A stretch of 64,000 bases of DNA from Microbacterium kunmingense (GCF_023155745.1 NZ_JAKNUS010000002.1:62001-126000); one strand, 5' to 3'. Shown: positions 1 to 13,943, numbered from the stretch's first letter. Made by a program: numbers and translations. The notes: generated by a model from the sequence alone, not told the origin.

Positions 1-22
1 CTCGGAGGGTTCGAGGTGCGGC

Positions 23-1637
<1,615 letters not shown>

Positions 1638-1638
1638 C

Positions 1639-3447
1639 TCACATCTCCCGCTCGAAGGCCGGCGAGTGGTCGCGGGCGTACTGGATGTAGCTGTTGCTGA
1701 CGCCCTGCGGAACCATGGGCCACACCATGGCGTCGGCGCTCACGACGAAGTCGATGACGACGGGACGGTCGTTGGTCTCCAGCGCCGTCTGGATCGCCGC
1801 GTCCACATCCTCCGCCCGCTCCACGCGGATCGCGAGGCACCCGTAGGCCTCGGCGAGCTTGACGAAATCGGGGATGCGGATGGTGTCGTGCCCGGTGTTC
1901 AGGTCGGTGTGCGAGTAGCGGCCGTCGTAGAACAGGGTCTGCCACTGACGGACCATGCCGAGCGAGGAGTTGTTGATGATCGCGACCTTGATCGGGATGT
2001 TGTTGATGGCACAGGTGGCGAGCTCCTGATTGGTCATCTGGAAGCATCCGTCGCCGTCGATCGCCCACACGACGCGGTCGGGCTCGGCGACCTTCGCACC
2101 CATCGCCGCCGGCACCGAGTAGCCCATCGTGCCCGCCCCGCCGGAGTTCAGCCAGGCGTTGGGACGCTCGTACTTGATGAACTGGGCAGCCCACATCTGG
2201 TGCTGACCCACACCCGCGGCGTAGACGCCCTCGGGGCCGGTCAGCTCGCCGATGCGCTGGATGACGTACTGCGGTGCGAGGAGTCCGTCGGTCGTCGGGG
2301 CGTACCCCAGCGGGAACTCGTCGCGCAGCCCGTCCAGGAACGACCACCACTGGGCGATGTCGGGCGTCGCCTCGGCGATCGCCGCGCGGAAGGCCGCCTC
2401 GAGATCGGGCAGGACCTCCTTGAGGTCGCCCACGATCGGTACATCGGCCGCGCGGATCTTCCCGATCTCGGCGGGGTCGATGTCCACGTGCACCACCTGG
2501 GCGTCGGGGGCGAACAGCGCAGCCTTCCCGGTGACGCGGTCGTCGAACCGCGAGCCGAGCGCGATCAGCAGATCGGATTCCTGCAGGGCCAGCACGGCGG
2601 GCACCGTCCCGTGCATCCCGGGCATGCCCAGGTGCTGCGGGTGGGAGTCGGGGAACGCGCCCCGCGCCATGAGCGTGGTCACGACCGGTGCGCCGGTCGC
2701 CTCCGCCAGCGATCGCAGCTCGGCTGCGGCGCGGGCGCGGATCACGCCGCCGCCGACGTAGAGGACGGGCTTCTTCGCCTGGGCGATCAGCTGGGCGGCC
2801 GCCTGGATCTGCTTGCCGTGGGCCTTCGTGACCGGGCGGTACCCCGGCAGATCGATCCTCGGCGGCCACTGGAAGGGCGCTTCGGCCTGCTGCGCGTCCT
2901 TGGTGATGTCCACCAGCACAGGGCCCGGGCGACCTGTCGCGGCGATCTCGAAGGCGGCGGCGATCGCCCCCGGGATGTCTTCGGCGCGCTTGACCAGGAA
3001 CGAGTGCTTCGTGATCGGCATCGTGATGCCGACGATGTCGGCCTCCTGGAAGGCGTCGGTGCCCATGAGGTTGGAGAAGACCTGGCCGGTGATCGCGACG
3101 ACGGGCACGGAGTCCATGTACGCGTCGGCGATGGCCGTGACGAGGTTGGTCGCGCCCGGACCCGAGGTGGCGATGGCCACCCCCACCCTGCCGGAGGCGG
3201 ACGCGTAACCCTCGGCCGCGTGACCGGCGCCCTGCTCGTGGCGGACGAGGATGTGCCGGATCTCAGAGGTGTCCATCAGCGGGTCGTAGACCGGGAGGAT
3301 GGCGCCCCCGGGGAGCCCGAAGACATCGGTGACGCCGAGCAGTTCGAGGGAGCGGACGACCGCCTGTGCGCCCGTGAGCACGGGCGCGGAGGGGGCCGCG
3401 GTGCGAGCGGGGGGCCGGGGAATGGCCGTGGCGGATTCGGCGGGCAT
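1639..3447 (-). CDS. ilvB: Acetolactate synthase large (catalytic) subunit
   Basis: Thiamine-diphosphate enzyme condensing two pyruvates, or pyruvate with 2-oxobutyrate, at the entry to branched-chain amino acid synthesis. The catalytic glutamate lies in the [13 protein letters not shown] stretch, and the ThDP/Mg site GDGCFQM...INNSSLG begins near residue 465. The product is 602 residues. The ATG at 3447 is preferred over the GTG at 3462 because GAGGA (3456-3460) lies 8 nt upstream of it. The first 20-odd residues are low-complexity and precede the PYR domain ([16 protein letters not shown]). It starts only 47 bp after ilvD ends, so ilvD-ilvB-ilvN-ilvC may be one transcript. Confidence 0.96.
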   Translation of the reverse strand: MPAESATAIPRPPARTAAPSAPVLTGAQAVVRSLELLGVTDVFGLPGGAILPVYDPLMDTSEIRHILVRHEQGAGHAAEGYASASGRVGVAIATSGPGATNLVTAIADAYMDSVPVVAITGQVFSNLMGTDAFQEADIVGITMPITKHSFLVKRAEDIPGAIAAAFEIAATGRPGPVLVDITKDAQQAEAPFQWPPRIDLPGYRPVTKAHGKQIQAAAQLIAQAKKPVLYVGGGVIRARAAAELRSLAEATGAPVVTTLMARGAFPDSHPQHLGMPGMHGTVPAVLALQESDLLIALGSRFDDRVTGKAALFAPDAQVVHVDIDPAEIGKIRAADVPIVGDLKEVLPDLEAAFRAAIAEATPDIAQWWSFLDGLRDEFPLGYAPTTDGLLAPQYVIQRIGELTGPEGVYAAGVGQHQMWAAQFIKYERPNAWLNSGGAGTMGYSVPAAMGAKVAEPDRVVWAIDGDGCFQMTNQELATCAINNIPIKVAIINNSSLGMVRQWQTLFYDGRYSHTDLNTGHDTIRIPDFVKLAEAYGCLAIRVERAEDVDAAIQTALETNDRPVVIDFVVSADAMVWPMVPQGVSNSYIQYARDHSPAFEREM

Positions 3448-3494
3448 GCGGAAGATCCTCACAGAAGGGGGTGGAACGGATGCGGGAAGCGGGC

Positions 3495-5213
<1,719 letters not shown>

Positions 5214-5222
5214 GCTCGCAGT

Positions 5223-6026
5223 CTATTCCCGTCCCGCGACCCGCCGTTCCGCGAACTGACGCAGGAGGCGGGCGAGCGCGGGGATGTCGGGCACGCTGAT
5301 CGTCGCGGCCGTCTCGCCGGCGCCGACGTGCACGCCCAGATCGTCCGCGCCGAGGCTGCGCAGGGCGTCCTCGTCGGTCACGTCGTCACCCGCGAACAGC
5401 ACGGCGGTCGCCCCGACCCGTTCCCGCAACGTCGCGACGGCGGTGTCCTTGCCCTCGTGCCGGAAGGCGTACTCGACGATGTTGTGTCCGGTGCGCCGGC
5501 GCCAGTGCGGCGCCTCGCGGACGACCATGCCGTCGATCGCATCGCGTGCCCGGTCGGCGTCTTCGGGCGTTGCGAGCCTGGTGTGCACACCGAACCCGAA
5601 GGTCTTCGGCTCGATCCAGACGCCGTCGATGTCGGCGGTGATGGACTCCGCCCGGAGGCGCATGCTGTCGCGGAGGGCGGTGTCGTCGGCATCGTCCGGG
5701 GTCGTCGTCACTCCGCCCTCCGGACTCCAGAACTCCGCGCCGTGCGACCCGGCGAGCAGGATCGGGGAGTCGTCGCCGTGCTCGCCGATGACCCGCAGGT
5801 CGTCCAGGCTCCGTCCCGAGACGAAGGCGACGACGGTCTCGGGGGCCGCCGTCAGGGCGAGGACGGCCGCTCGGGCGTCCGCGGTCATGCGCGCGTCCAT
5901 CGGCTCGTCCTGGAGGGGTGCGAGGGTGCCGTCGAAATCCAGCGCGACGAGGAGGCGCGGTGTCTTCGCAAGACGGTCGACACGGGCATGGGCGGGATCG
6001 CGTGCGTCCGCGGGGGTCGAGGTCAT
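5223..6026 (-). CDS. otsB: Trehalose-6-phosphate phosphatase
   Basis: HAD-superfamily phosphatase releasing free trehalose from trehalose 6-phosphate. The nucleophile motif DFDGTLAP is at residues 30-37, a VSGRS motif follows, and the C-terminal GDDVTDEDAL is the acidic HAD motif. The 267 residues are normal for OtsB. Its ATG overlaps the stop codon of otsA by 4 nt, so the pair is translationally coupled and supplies trehalose as compatible solute and cell-wall precursor. Confidence 0.94.
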   Translation of the reverse strand: MTSTPADARDPAHARVDRLAKTPRLLVALDFDGTLAPLQDEPMDARMTADARAAVLALTAAPETVVAFVSGRSLDDLRVIGEHGDDSPILLAGSHGAEFWSPEGGVTTTPDDADDTALRDSMRLRAESITADIDGVWIEPKTFGFGVHTRLATPEDADRARDAIDGMVVREAPHWRRRTGHNIVEYAFRHEGKDTAVATLRERVGATAVLFAGDDVTDEDALRSLGADDLGVHVGAGETAATISVPDIPALARLLRQFAERRVAGRE

Positions 6027-7432
6027 CGGGCTGCCCGCCGGCGCGAGACGTCGGCGAGGGCGTCGAGGAACTCCCGAGACCAGTCCTCGACGTCGTGCTC
6101 GAGCACGCGCTTGCGCAGCGCCCGCATCCGTCGGCCCTGCTCCGCCCCGGGCATCTCGATCGCGCGGACGATCGCGTCCTTCAGTCCGTCGATGTCGTGG
6201 GGATTGATGCGGACGGCGGTGCCGAGTTCGTCGGCTGCTCCGGCGAACTCGCTCAGCACGAGCACGCCCCGGTTGTCGACGCGGCTGGCGACGTACTCCT
6301 TGGCGACGAGGTTCATGCCGTCCCGCAGCGCCGTGACGAGCATCACGTCCGACGCGAGGTACAGCGCGACCATCTCCTCACGCGGAAAGGACTGGTGCAG
6401 GTAGCGGATCGCCGTGCGGTCCATGGTGTCGTGGTCGCCGTTGATGCGACCGACCGTGAGCTCGATCTCGTCGCGGAGCTGGATGTAGGCCTCCACCCGC
6501 TCCCGGCTGGGGCTGGCGACCTGGACCAGGGTGACATCCTCCGTTCTGACCCGGCCGTCCTCGAGGAGTTCACCGAAGGCCTTCAGCCGGTGCCGGATGC
6601 CCTTGGTGTAATCGAGTCGATCGACGCCCAGCAGGATCTTCTTCGGGTTCCCCAGGCTCGCCCGGATCTCTGCCGCACGCGCCTGGATCTCCGGTCGACG
6701 AGCCATCTCGATGTAGAAGTCGGCATCGATGGAGATGGGGAATGCGCGTGCGAGCGCGACCCGCTCTCCTCCGTCGGGCAGGGGCACCGTGATCCCACTG
6801 GCCTTCGTGTCCACGCGCAGCTGCCGACGAACGGCGCGGGCGAAGTTGCCGGCGTCCTGGACGCGCTGGAAGCCGATGACGTCGGCTCCGAGGAGTCCCT
6901 CGAGCACTTGGCGACGCCACGGCAGCTGCGCGAACAGTCCGTATGCGGGGAACGGAATGTGGTGGAAGTAGCCGATGGTGAGGTCAGGGCGCCGCTCCCG
7001 GAGGAGGCGGGGAACGAGCTGGAGCTGGTAGTCCTGGACCCAGACGGTGGCTCCCTCGGCGGCGACCTGGGCGGCTGCGTCGGCGAAGCGCTCGTTGACG
7101 GCGACGTAGGCATCCCACCACACGCGGCGGTAGCGCGGTGCGGCGATGACGTCGTGATAGAGCGGCCAGATCGTGTCGTTGGAGAATCCCTCGTAGTAGT
7201 TCTCGACCTCGTCGGCCTCCAGCCGGACGGGATGAAGGTGCGTGCCGTCGAAGTCGAACGGCTCGATGTCCAGGCCGGGCTTGCCCGCCCAGCCGACCCA
7301 GGCCCCACGGGTGCGGCGCATCACCGGCTCGAGGGCGGTGACCAGACCGCCGGGCGACTGACGCCAGCCGCCATCGGGGTCTCGATCCACCGGAAGTCTG
7401 TTCGCGACGACGACGAGCGGGGCTTCGGACAC
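6023..7432 (-). CDS. otsA: Trehalose-6-phosphate synthase (GT20)
   Basis: Transfers glucose from a nucleotide sugar to glucose 6-phosphate. The protein opens with VVVANRLPV and the GGL glycine motif, has WVQDYQLQLVP in the middle and a C-terminal DGMNLVAKEYVA stretch that binds the donor sugar in GT20 enzymes. The 469 residues match the family. First gene of the otsA-otsB pair. The ATG at 7432 is taken because the protein begins directly at the expected N-terminal strand. Confidence 0.94.
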   Translation of the reverse strand: MSEAPLVVVANRLPVDRDPDGGWRQSPGGLVTALEPVMRRTRGAWVGWAGKPGLDIEPFDFDGTHLHPVRLEADEVENYYEGFSNDTIWPLYHDVIAAPRYRRVWWDAYVAVNERFADAAAQVAAEGATVWVQDYQLQLVPRLLRERRPDLTIGYFHHIPFPAYGLFAQLPWRRQVLEGLLGADVIGFQRVQDAGNFARAVRRQLRVDTKASGITVPLPDGGERVALARAFPISIDADFYIEMARRPEIQARAAEIRASLGNPKKILLGVDRLDYTKGIRHRLKAFGELLEDGRVRTEDVTLVQVASPSRERVEAYIQLRDEIELTVGRINGDHDTMDRTAIRYLHQSFPREEMVALYLASDVMLVTALRDGMNLVAKEYVASRVDNRGVLVLSEFAGAADELGTAVRINPHDIDGLKDAIVRAIEMPGAEQGRRMRALRKRVLEHDVEDWSREFLDALADVSRRRAAR

Positions 7433-7559
7433 ACGGACTCCTCACGAGGCGGACGACGTGCGATCCAGGCTATCGGTCAGTTCCGGGCGACGCCGCGGGG
7501 GCCACCCGGGGTTGTGTCAAGGCCCGGGTTGTGGCAGGCGGGCGCGATAGCGTGGGGCC

Positions 7560-7820
7560 ATGCGCTCCTACCTGTTCGGTTCCGGCATCATCAGCGCCAT
7601 CACCGGCGGCCTCGCGCTCCTGCGGGGGCTCCGCAACGGCGAGGCGTTCACGTGGCGCATGGCCCTGGCCTGGGTCAGCTGGGGCATCAGCCTCGCCCTG
7701 GCGGTGGGGACGATCGTGGACACCCGCCGTGCAGCGCGCGGGAAGAACATCGATCTCGACTCCCCCGTCAGCGGCCGGGAGGACAAGCTGATGAAGAAGC
7801 GCGCACGCCGCGGTCGGTGA
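7560..7820 (+). CDS. Small two-helix membrane protein, unknown function
   Basis: An 86-residue protein with two hydrophobic segments (about residues 4-22 and 34-52) and a basic C-terminus (KLMKKRARRGR). No family is recognised. There is no clear ribosome site, but TAGCGT lies 6 nt before the ATG, so a leaderless transcript is possible. It is divergent from otsA and convergent with the thiolase gene, 21 bp away. Codon bias looks genuine. Confidence 0.7.
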   Translation: MRSYLFGSGIISAITGGLALLRGLRNGEAFTWRMALAWVSWGISLALAVGTIVDTRRAARGKNIDLDSPVSGREDKLMKKRARRGR

Positions 7821-7841
7821 GCTCGTGGCGCAGCGTGAGCA

Positions 7842-9026
7842 TCACCGAGTGAGGATCAACGCGTCCCCCTGACCGCCGCCGCCGCAGAGGCCGACCGCTG
7901 CCGCTCCCCCGCCGCGGCGCACCAGTTCGTGGACCGCGTGGACGACCAGCCGATTGCCCGAGGCACCGATCGGGTGGCCGATGGCGATGCCGCCCCCGTG
8001 CGGATTGACGACCTCGTCATTCAGACCCAGTTCCTGCTGGGAGCGGACGACGACGGCGCCGAACGCTTCGTTGATCTCGACGATGTCGAGCGCGTCGGGG
8101 GCGATCCCCTGCCGGCGACATGCCTCGGTGATGGCGCGGGAGGGCTGGGAGTGCAGCGAGTTGTCGGGGCCGGCGACCTGCCCGGCGGCACCCACGACGG
8201 CCAGCACCTGCCATCCGTTCTCGTCCGCGTGCGAGCGCGAGGTGAGGATGACCGCTGACGCCCCGTCGGAGATCTGCGAGGAATTCCCCGCCGTGATGGT
8301 GCCGTCCTTCGCGAACGCGGGTCGCAGCGAGCCGAGCGTCTCGACGGTCGTGTCGGGGCGGATACCCTCGTCCGCCTTGACGATAACCGGGGCCCCCCTG
8401 CGCTGCGGCACCTCCACCGGCACGATCTCCGCGTCGAAGATCCCCGCCCGCTGCGCCGCCGCCGCGCGCTGATGCGACCGCGCCGCCACGGCATCCTGTG
8501 CCTCGCGGGTGATGCCCAGAGCGCCGTTGTGGCGCTCCGTGGAGGCGCCCATGCTCTCGGCGTCGTAGGCGTCGGTCAGCCCGTCGTAGGCCATGTGGTC
8601 GAGCACCTCGACCGATCCGTAGGCGTACCCGTTCCGCGAGTTCATGAGCAGGTGGGGCGCACGGGTCATCGACTCCATTCCGGCCGCCACCATCACGCGC
8701 GCGTCGCCGAGGCGGATCATGCGCGCGGCGTCGATCACCGCGGTCAGGCCCGACAGGCAGACCTTGTTGATGCTTCCGGCGTGAACCCCCCAACCGATCC
8801 CCGCCCCGATCGCCGCCTGGCGCGCGGGGTTCTGGCCGGCTCCGGCGGCGAGCACCTGTCCGACGAGGACGGCGTCGACGGCATCTGCGGACACGCCGCC
8901 GCGCGCGAGGGCGCCGGCGATCGCGGCGCTGCCGAGCTGCACCGCGGTGAGAGGCGCCAGCTGACCCTTGAGCCGCCCCTGGGCGGTGCGGGCGGCCGCG
9001 ACGATGACGACGTCGTCGTGATTCAT
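7842..9026 (-). CDS. Acetyl-CoA C-acetyltransferase (thiolase)
   Basis: Cleaves acetoacetyl-CoA to two acetyl-CoA, or the reverse. The 394 residues are typical. The nucleophilic Cys90 lies in [31 protein letters not shown] and the C-terminal CGGGGQGDA carry the other conserved catalytic residues. The ATG at 9026 overlaps the stop codon of scoB by 4 nt; an upstream extension in frame is ruled out because it would lie over scoB. As the last gene of scoA-scoB-thiolase it completes acetoacetate use. Confidence 0.94.
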   Translation of the reverse strand: MNHDDVVIVAAARTAQGRLKGQLAPLTAVQLGSAAIAGALARGGVSADAVDAVLVGQVLAAGAGQNPARQAAIGAGIGWGVHAGSINKVCLSGLTAVIDAARMIRLGDARVMVAAGMESMTRAPHLLMNSRNGYAYGSVEVLDHMAYDGLTDAYDAESMGASTERHNGALGITREAQDAVAARSHQRAAAAQRAGIFDAEIVPVEVPQRRGAPVIVKADEGIRPDTTVETLGSLRPAFAKDGTITAGNSSQISDGASAVILTSRSHADENGWQVLAVVGAAGQVAGPDNSLHSQPSRAITEACRRQGIAPDALDIVEINEAFGAVVVRSQQELGLNDEVVNPHGGGIAIGHPIGASGNRLVVHAVHELVRRGGGAAAVGLCGGGGQGDALILTR

Positions 9027-9676
9027 GCGTGCTCCTTGAGATCCTTCGAGATGATGAGCGGCGGCTCGGTCTTCGAGCGCACTTCCTCCATGCTCACACC
9101 GGGTGCGAGCTCGGAGAGGACGAGTCCCTCGGGTGTGACGTCGATCACCGACAGATCGGTGATGATGCGGTCCACCACCCCTCGTCCCGTCAGCGGCAGG
9201 GTGCACTCGAGCACGATTTTGGGCGAACCGTCTTTGGCGACGTGCTCCATGAGGACGATCACCTTCGCGGCGCCGTGCACGAGGTCCATCGCACCACCCG
9301 GGCCCTTGACCATCTTGCCCGGGATCATCCAGTTCGCCAGGTCGCCATGTCGCGACACCTGCATGGCGCCGAGGATGGCGGCGTCGATCTTGCCTCCGCG
9401 GATCATCCCGAAGCTGGTCGCGGAGTCGAAGAACACCGCCCCCGGAAGCACCGTGACCGTCTCCTTGCCGGCGTTGATGAGATCCGGGTCCACCTCCGCC
9501 TCCGTCGGGTAAGGGCCGACACCGAGGATGCCGTTCTCGGACTGCAGCACCACCTTGACGCCCGCGGGCAGGTGATTGGGCACGAGGGTCGGCAGACCGA
9601 TGCCGAGATTCACATAGGCGCCGTCCTGCAGCTCTCGGGCAGCGCGCGCGGCCATCTGGGTTCTCGTCAACGCCAC
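9023..9676 (-). CDS. scoB: 3-oxoacid CoA-transferase subunit B
   Basis: Catalytic subunit of succinyl-CoA:3-oxoacid (or related) CoA-transferase; moves CoA from succinyl-CoA to acetoacetate. The [10 protein letters not shown] motif carries the active-site glutamate, and GLPTLVPN is the typical N-terminal loop. The GTG at 9676 is preferred: GGGAGGA sits 7 nt upstream and the start then falls just after the scoA stop. An ATG at 9697 inside scoA would add 7 residues. The length is 217 residues. The related 3-oxoadipate CoA-transferase cannot be excluded, but the thiolase neighbour favours acetoacetate. Confidence 0.92.
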   Translation of the reverse strand: MALTRTQMAARAARELQDGAYVNLGIGLPTLVPNHLPAGVKVVLQSENGILGVGPYPTEAEVDPDLINAGKETVTVLPGAVFFDSATSFGMIRGGKIDAAILGAMQVSRHGDLANWMIPGKMVKGPGGAMDLVHGAAKVIVLMEHVAKDGSPKIVLECTLPLTGRGVVDRIITDLSVIDVTPEGLVLSELAPGVSMEEVRSKTEPPLIISKDLKEHA

Positions 9677-9677
9677 G

Positions 9678-10463
9678 TCAGCGTCCTCCCTCTCCATCCG
9701 ATGCCGCCACCGTGCGCTTCTCGATCCGCTTCTCGATCCGAGTGCCGACCTCGACGACACGATGGACGAAGATGCCCGGAAGATGGATCTGATCGGGATC
9801 GAGCTCTCCCGGCTCCACGAGCTCCTCGACCTGCGCGATGCAGATCCGGCCGGCCATCGCCGCCAGCGGATTGAAGTTTCGAGCGGCCTTGCTGAACACG
9901 AGGTTCCCGGCGGTGTCGCCCCGGAGCGCATGCACCAGGGAGAAGTCCGTGACGATCGCCTCCTCCAGCACGAACTCGCGTGCAGAGCCGTGGACATCGA
10001 AGACCCGGACATCCTTGGGTGGCGAGGCGACGGCGATCGAACCGTCCGGGTGATAGCGACGCGGCAGGCCGCCGTCGGCCACCTGCGTTCCCACTCCGGT
10101 CTGGGTGAAGAAGGCTGCGATGCCCGATCCTCCGGCACGGAGCTTCTCGGCCAGAGTGCCCTGCGGGGTGAGCTCGAGCTCGAGCTCACCCGAGAGGAAC
10201 TGACGCTCGAACTCCTTGTTCTCCCCCACGTACGACGACGTCATCTTGCGGATGCGGCGCGCCTGCAGGAGAACCCCGAGCCCCCAGTCGTCGACGCCGC
10301 AGTTGTTGCTCACGACGCTCAGGTCTGTCGTCCCCTGCGTAAGGAGGGCCTCGATGAGGGCGATCGGATTGCCCGAGAGTCCGAAGCCGCCGACGGCCAG
10401 GCTCGCGCCGTCGGGGATGTCGGCCACGGCGGCGGCCGCCGACGGGTAGGTCTTGTCGATCAT
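9678..10463 (-). CDS. scoA: 3-oxoacid CoA-transferase subunit A
   Basis: CoA-binding partner of scoB. The glycine loop GGFGLSGNP near residue 30 and [13 protein letters not shown] are characteristic of the A subunit. 261 residues, normal length. The ATG at 10463 follows GGGAGAGCGC. It is first in a three-gene operon running to 7842, and the divergent IclR gene upstream is the likely regulator. The repeated RIEKRIEKR near the C-terminus is unusual but still in frame. Confidence 0.92.
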   Translation of the reverse strand: MIDKTYPSAAAAVADIPDGASLAVGGFGLSGNPIALIEALLTQGTTDLSVVSNNCGVDDWGLGVLLQARRIRKMTSSYVGENKEFERQFLSGELELELTPQGTLAEKLRAGGSGIAAFFTQTGVGTQVADGGLPRRYHPDGSIAVASPPKDVRVFDVHGSAREFVLEEAIVTDFSLVHALRGDTAGNLVFSKAARNFNPLAAMAGRICIAQVEELVEPGELDPDQIHLPGIFVHRVVEVGTRIEKRIEKRTVAASDGEGGR

Positions 10464-10579
10464 GCGCTCTCCCTGTCCCGGCGACCGGCTGTCGTCGGAC
10501 GGTCGCCACGTCCATGGTGGGCGGGGTTGCCGAGAGGAGGCCACCGGCCGCTTGCCATGTGGAGGATCTCGCGGGTACC

Positions 10580-10594
10580 GTCCACATCATGGAC
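10580..10594. promoter_or_regulatory. Inverted repeat over the iclR-type start codon
   Basis: GTCCA-CATCA-TGGAC is a perfect 5-bp inverted repeat, with a further ACCGTCCAC copy just downstream. It lies in the intergenic region between scoA and the IclR gene and overlaps the regulator's own ATG. Palindromes of about this size are typical IclR sites, so autoregulation is plausible but inferred. Confidence 0.4.
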
Positions 10595-11380
10595 ACCGTC
10601 CACTCTCGGGGCGTACCCGGCACCCAGGCGATCGGCCGGGCCGCACGGCTGCTGCGCCTGGTGACTGCCGCAGGCGGAGAGGGCGCATCGGTGACCCGAC
10701 TGGCCGAACGTGCGGGACTGACCCGGCCGACCGCCCATCGAATCCTGCAGGCCCTGCGCCAGGAGGGGCTGGTCGACGTCGACGAACAGGGTGCCCGCTG
10801 GCTGCCCGGCCCGGAGCTCTATCTGATGGGAACCGTCGCCGCCGCGCGGTACGACGTCACCGACCTCGCCCGCGATATCGTGCGCTCCCTCGCCGTTCGC
10901 ACCGAGGAGAGTGCCTTCCTGTCCGTGCGGCGCGGCGACGAGACGGTGTGCCTGCTCCGGGAGGAGGGAAGCTTCCCCATCCGATCGTTCGTGCTGTCCG
11001 AGGGGGTGCGCTTCCCCCTGGGCGTGGCATCCGCGGGACTGGCCATCCTTTCGTTCCTTCCGTCGCACGATGTGGACGCGTATCTGGATCGTCACCCTGA
11101 GCTCGTCGAGCGGTGGGGCGCTTCCCACGCCCCGGCGCGTCTGCGCGCTCGGATCCGGGAGACGAAGGAGCGCGGCTACGCGGTCAATCCCGGCCTCATC
11201 GTCGAGGGAAGCTGGGGCCTCGGCGCCGCCGTCTTCGCTCGCGACGGCCACCCGCAGTGGGCGCTGAGCCTCACCGGCGTGCAGTTCCGGTTCTCCCCGG
11301 ACCGGGTGGCCGACCTCGGCAAGACGCTCCTGGCCCACGCGCACCAGCTCACCGCACGGATCGCCGCAAGCGGGCGCTGA
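10589..11380 (+). CDS. IclR-family transcriptional regulator
   Basis: 263 residues: an N-terminal winged helix-turn-helix (about 15-75, with VTRLAERAGLTRPTAHRILQ) and the C-terminal IclR effector domain (about 85-260). IclR proteins sense small organic acids and usually control adjacent catabolic genes, here scoA-scoB-thiolase on the opposite strand. The ATG at 10589 is chosen by domain position; no good ribosome site lies just before it (a GGAGGA is 24 nt away), so an upstream start or a leaderless message is possible. Confidence 0.9.
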   Translation: MDTVHSRGVPGTQAIGRAARLLRLVTAAGGEGASVTRLAERAGLTRPTAHRILQALRQEGLVDVDEQGARWLPGPELYLMGTVAAARYDVTDLARDIVRSLAVRTEESAFLSVRRGDETVCLLREEGSFPIRSFVLSEGVRFPLGVASAGLAILSFLPSHDVDAYLDRHPELVERWGASHAPARLRARIRETKERGYAVNPGLIVEGSWGLGAAVFARDGHPQWALSLTGVQFRFSPDRVADLGKTLLAHAHQLTARIAASGR

Positions 11381-11456
11381 GCGGATCACGTCGGTAGCAT
11401 CGGCCACGCCGTCCGACGCGGGCACCGCGCCGCATCCGCTCGAGAGGAACCGACAG

Positions 11457-13943
11457 ATGCCCGACCGCCGATTCGCTCCGCGGGCACGGCGCTGTGCGAT
11501 CGCCTTCCTCATCGTGGCTCTGGTGGCGCTGGGCCTGCTGGCGCCGGGTCCGACGGCTGCGGCGAGCGGGACACCTCTCGTCGCCGGGACGACCGGAGGT
11601 GCCGAGCTCGATCCGCTGCAGCCGGCGGCGGGGGCGTACTTCGGCGCGGCGATCGATTGGGGCACCGACACCGCCGCGATCCACGCCGAGCGACTGGGCC
11701 GGACGCCGGCGCTGCTGGAGCATGTGACGCGTTTTCCCGCGAGCGACCAGGAGCGCACGTATCTTGCGCAGTTCCTCGCTCAGACGGTCGAGGTGGGCGC
11801 CCTTCCCGTCATCACCATCGAGCCGGTCGGCGATCTCGAGCGCTTCACTCCCGAGGACGCGGCGGCCCTGGCGGATCTCCTCGACGAGGCGTTGGAAGGC
11901 CGGCCCGCCGCGGCGGCCCGCGTCCCCGCCTCGGTGCGCTTCGCGCCGCAGATGAATACGCCATGGGTACCGTGGGGCATGAACCCGGAGGCGTATGTCG
12001 CCGCCTTCCGGCTGGTCTCCGAGACTCTGTCCGATCGGGACACGGAGCTTGCGATGGTGTGGTCGCCCGCCTCGGGACTCGGCTACCCTTTCGGCGCCGC
12101 TTCCCAGAACCCGCTCCTCGACACCGACGGCGACGGCGAGGACGCGACCGGCGACGATCCCTACGGTCCCTTCTATCCCGGCGATCGGTTCGTCGACGGC
12201 GTGGGGCTTGTCGTCTACCACGATCCGAGCGCCGGCGGAGCAGCCGTGAACGCGCTTCCGGACGAGGCGGACCTGCTTTCGCAGATCGACGGTGAGGGCG
12301 ACGCCTCCTTCGCGACGCGGTTCTCCACCGACCGACGACCGCTGATGCTCGAGACCGCCGCCTTCTACAGCGCCGGCGCCGGAGGAGCGGAGGAGATCGA
12401 CATCAAGCGGGCGTGGTGGCGACAGATTCTCGCGGCCATCCCCGAGGTCTCGTCGCTGGGCGCCGTGATCTGGCGCGACCTGGCGGTGAATCCGACCGGC
12501 GCCGGACGCTCCTCCATCGACTGGAGCCTGAGCGGACGCCCGGAGATCGCGGCGGCGTTCCGCTCGGACGCCGACGCGGGCGCCCTCGTCTTCGGACCGG
12601 TGTACGACCCGGTCGCCGTCGATGTCGACGCGCTCGCACAGGGAGGGGAGATCGGCGGCGCAGCGGGGTGGCTCGTCGCCGCCGCGGTGTTCGCCGGCGG
12701 CATCGTCCTGCTCCTCTGGGGCCTGCGACAGCGTCCCGGTGCACGATTCTGGTACGACGGCTCAGCCGTCCGCGACCTCCGGATCGACCTCCTGCGCGGG
12801 GTGGCCATCGTCTTCGTGCTGGTCAACCATCTTCAGCTCACCTCCCTGCTACAGGGCGCCACGCAGGAGGCGGTCGGCATGGTCTCCGGCGCGGAGTTCT
12901 TCGTGCTTCTCTCCGGCCTCGTCCTGGCCATGGTCTACCGCCCCAAGATCGCTCGGGAGGGCATCGTTCCCGCCGGCCGTCTCATCCTCCGCCGAGCGGG
13001 GAAGATCTACCTGGCGGCCCTCGTGATCGTCATCACCCTCGGTCTTCTCGCGCTCATCCCGGGTCTGAATGTCACGCCGGCGACCACCTTCACGGACGAG
13101 GGGACGGGTGCCGCGGGGACCGCGGCCACGGGGCGTGTCTACGATCTCTACGCGGGATTCGATCGACTGTTCCAGTACCCGGTCGACGCCTCGGTGTTCG
13201 CCGACATCCTCCTGCTGCGGATGGGACCGTGGCAGGTCAACATCCTCGGGTTCTACGTCGTGATGCTGGTGGTGTCTCCGCTGATCCTCTGGGCGCTCGC
13301 ACGACGGCTGTGGCCGCTGGTCCTCGCCGTGTCATGGGTGGTCTACAGCATCCAGTTCTTCACCCGGATCCGCGTGCTGCCGTCCCAGTTCGAGGATTCC
13401 TTCCCTCTCCTGACGTGGCAGGTGCTCTTCGTCACGGGTATGGTCGCGGGATTCCACCGGCACCGCGTCGTCGAGTGGTTCGGCACCAGGCTCGGACGCG
13501 CGCTCATCGCTGTGTGCGCCGTCACCGCGCTGCTGCTTGCCCTGTGGTCGTGGAACAATCCCTACCTGTCCAGCTCTCTCGACCTCCGGTTGGATCTCGT
13601 CCCCGAAGCCTCTTTCGGCGCGGTGTACTCCGCCGCCTTCGAGCGCACCTACCTCGATCCGGGACGCATCCTCAACGTCCTGGTCCTGCTCGTGACCGCA
13701 TACGGGTTGCTCACCGTGCTCTGGCGACCGATCGACCGCGCCGTGGGATGGTTCTTCACCCCGCTCGGTCAGACCACCCTGTACGTCTTCATCGTGCAGC
13801 TCATCCTCGTCCTGATCGTCGCCAACATCCCGGTCCTCTCCCTCGGCGACGTGTGGATCAACACCGCGGCCAACATCGTCATCCTCGCGCTCGTCTGGAT
13901 CATGGTGAGGAAGCGGGTGCTCTTCGGAGTCATCCCCCGGTGA
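11457..13943 (+). CDS. GH26-like domain fused to OpgC-type membrane acyltransferase
   Basis: 828 residues. An N-terminal signal/membrane segment (about 10-37) is followed by an extracellular domain (about 40-390) that resembles GH26 mannanases in order: VRFAPQMNTPWVPWG, MVWSPASG, FYPGDRFVDGVGLVVY and LMLETAAF. The acid/base glutamate expected in the first motif (HEMNG-like) is glutamine here. After a membrane helix at about 403-422, residues 440-828 form an OpgC-type domain beginning RDLRIDLLRGVAIVFVLVNH, with about ten membrane helices. OpgC enzymes add succinyl groups to periplasmic glucans; in this organism it may decorate or bind a cell-envelope polysaccharide. AGAGGAA precedes the ATG by about 7 nt. 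Its 3' end overlaps the convergent hydrolase gene by 14 bp. Confidence 0.85.
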   Translation: MPDRRFAPRARRCAIAFLIVALVALGLLAPGPTAAASGTPLVAGTTGGAELDPLQPAAGAYFGAAIDWGTDTAAIHAERLGRTPALLEHVTRFPASDQERTYLAQFLAQTVEVGALPVITIEPVGDLERFTPEDAAALADLLDEALEGRPAAAARVPASVRFAPQMNTPWVPWGMNPEAYVAAFRLVSETLSDRDTELAMVWSPASGLGYPFGAASQNPLLDTDGDGEDATGDDPYGPFYPGDRFVDGVGLVVYHDPSAGGAAVNALPDEADLLSQIDGEGDASFATRFSTDRRPLMLETAAFYSAGAGGAEEIDIKRAWWRQILAAIPEVSSLGAVIWRDLAVNPTGAGRSSIDWSLSGRPEIAAAFRSDADAGALVFGPVYDPVAVDVDALAQGGEIGGAAGWLVAAAVFAGGIVLLLWGLRQRPGARFWYDGSAVRDLRIDLLRGVAIVFVLVNHLQLTSLLQGATQEAVGMVSGAEFFVLLSGLVLAMVYRPKIAREGIVPAGRLILRRAGKIYLAALVIVITLGLLALIPGLNVTPATTFTDEGTGAAGTAATGRVYDLYAGFDRLFQYPVDASVFADILLLRMGPWQVNILGFYVVMLVVSPLILWALARRLWPLVLAVSWVVYSIQFFTRIRVLPSQFEDSFPLLTWQVLFVTGMVAGFHRHRVVEWFGTRLGRALIAVCAVTALLLALWSWNNPYLSSSLDLRLDLVPEASFGAVYSAAFERTYLDPGRILNVLVLLVTAYGLLTVLWRPIDRAVGWFFTPLGQTTLYVFIVQLILVLIVANIPVLSLGDVWINTAANIVILALVWIMVRKRVLFGVIPR

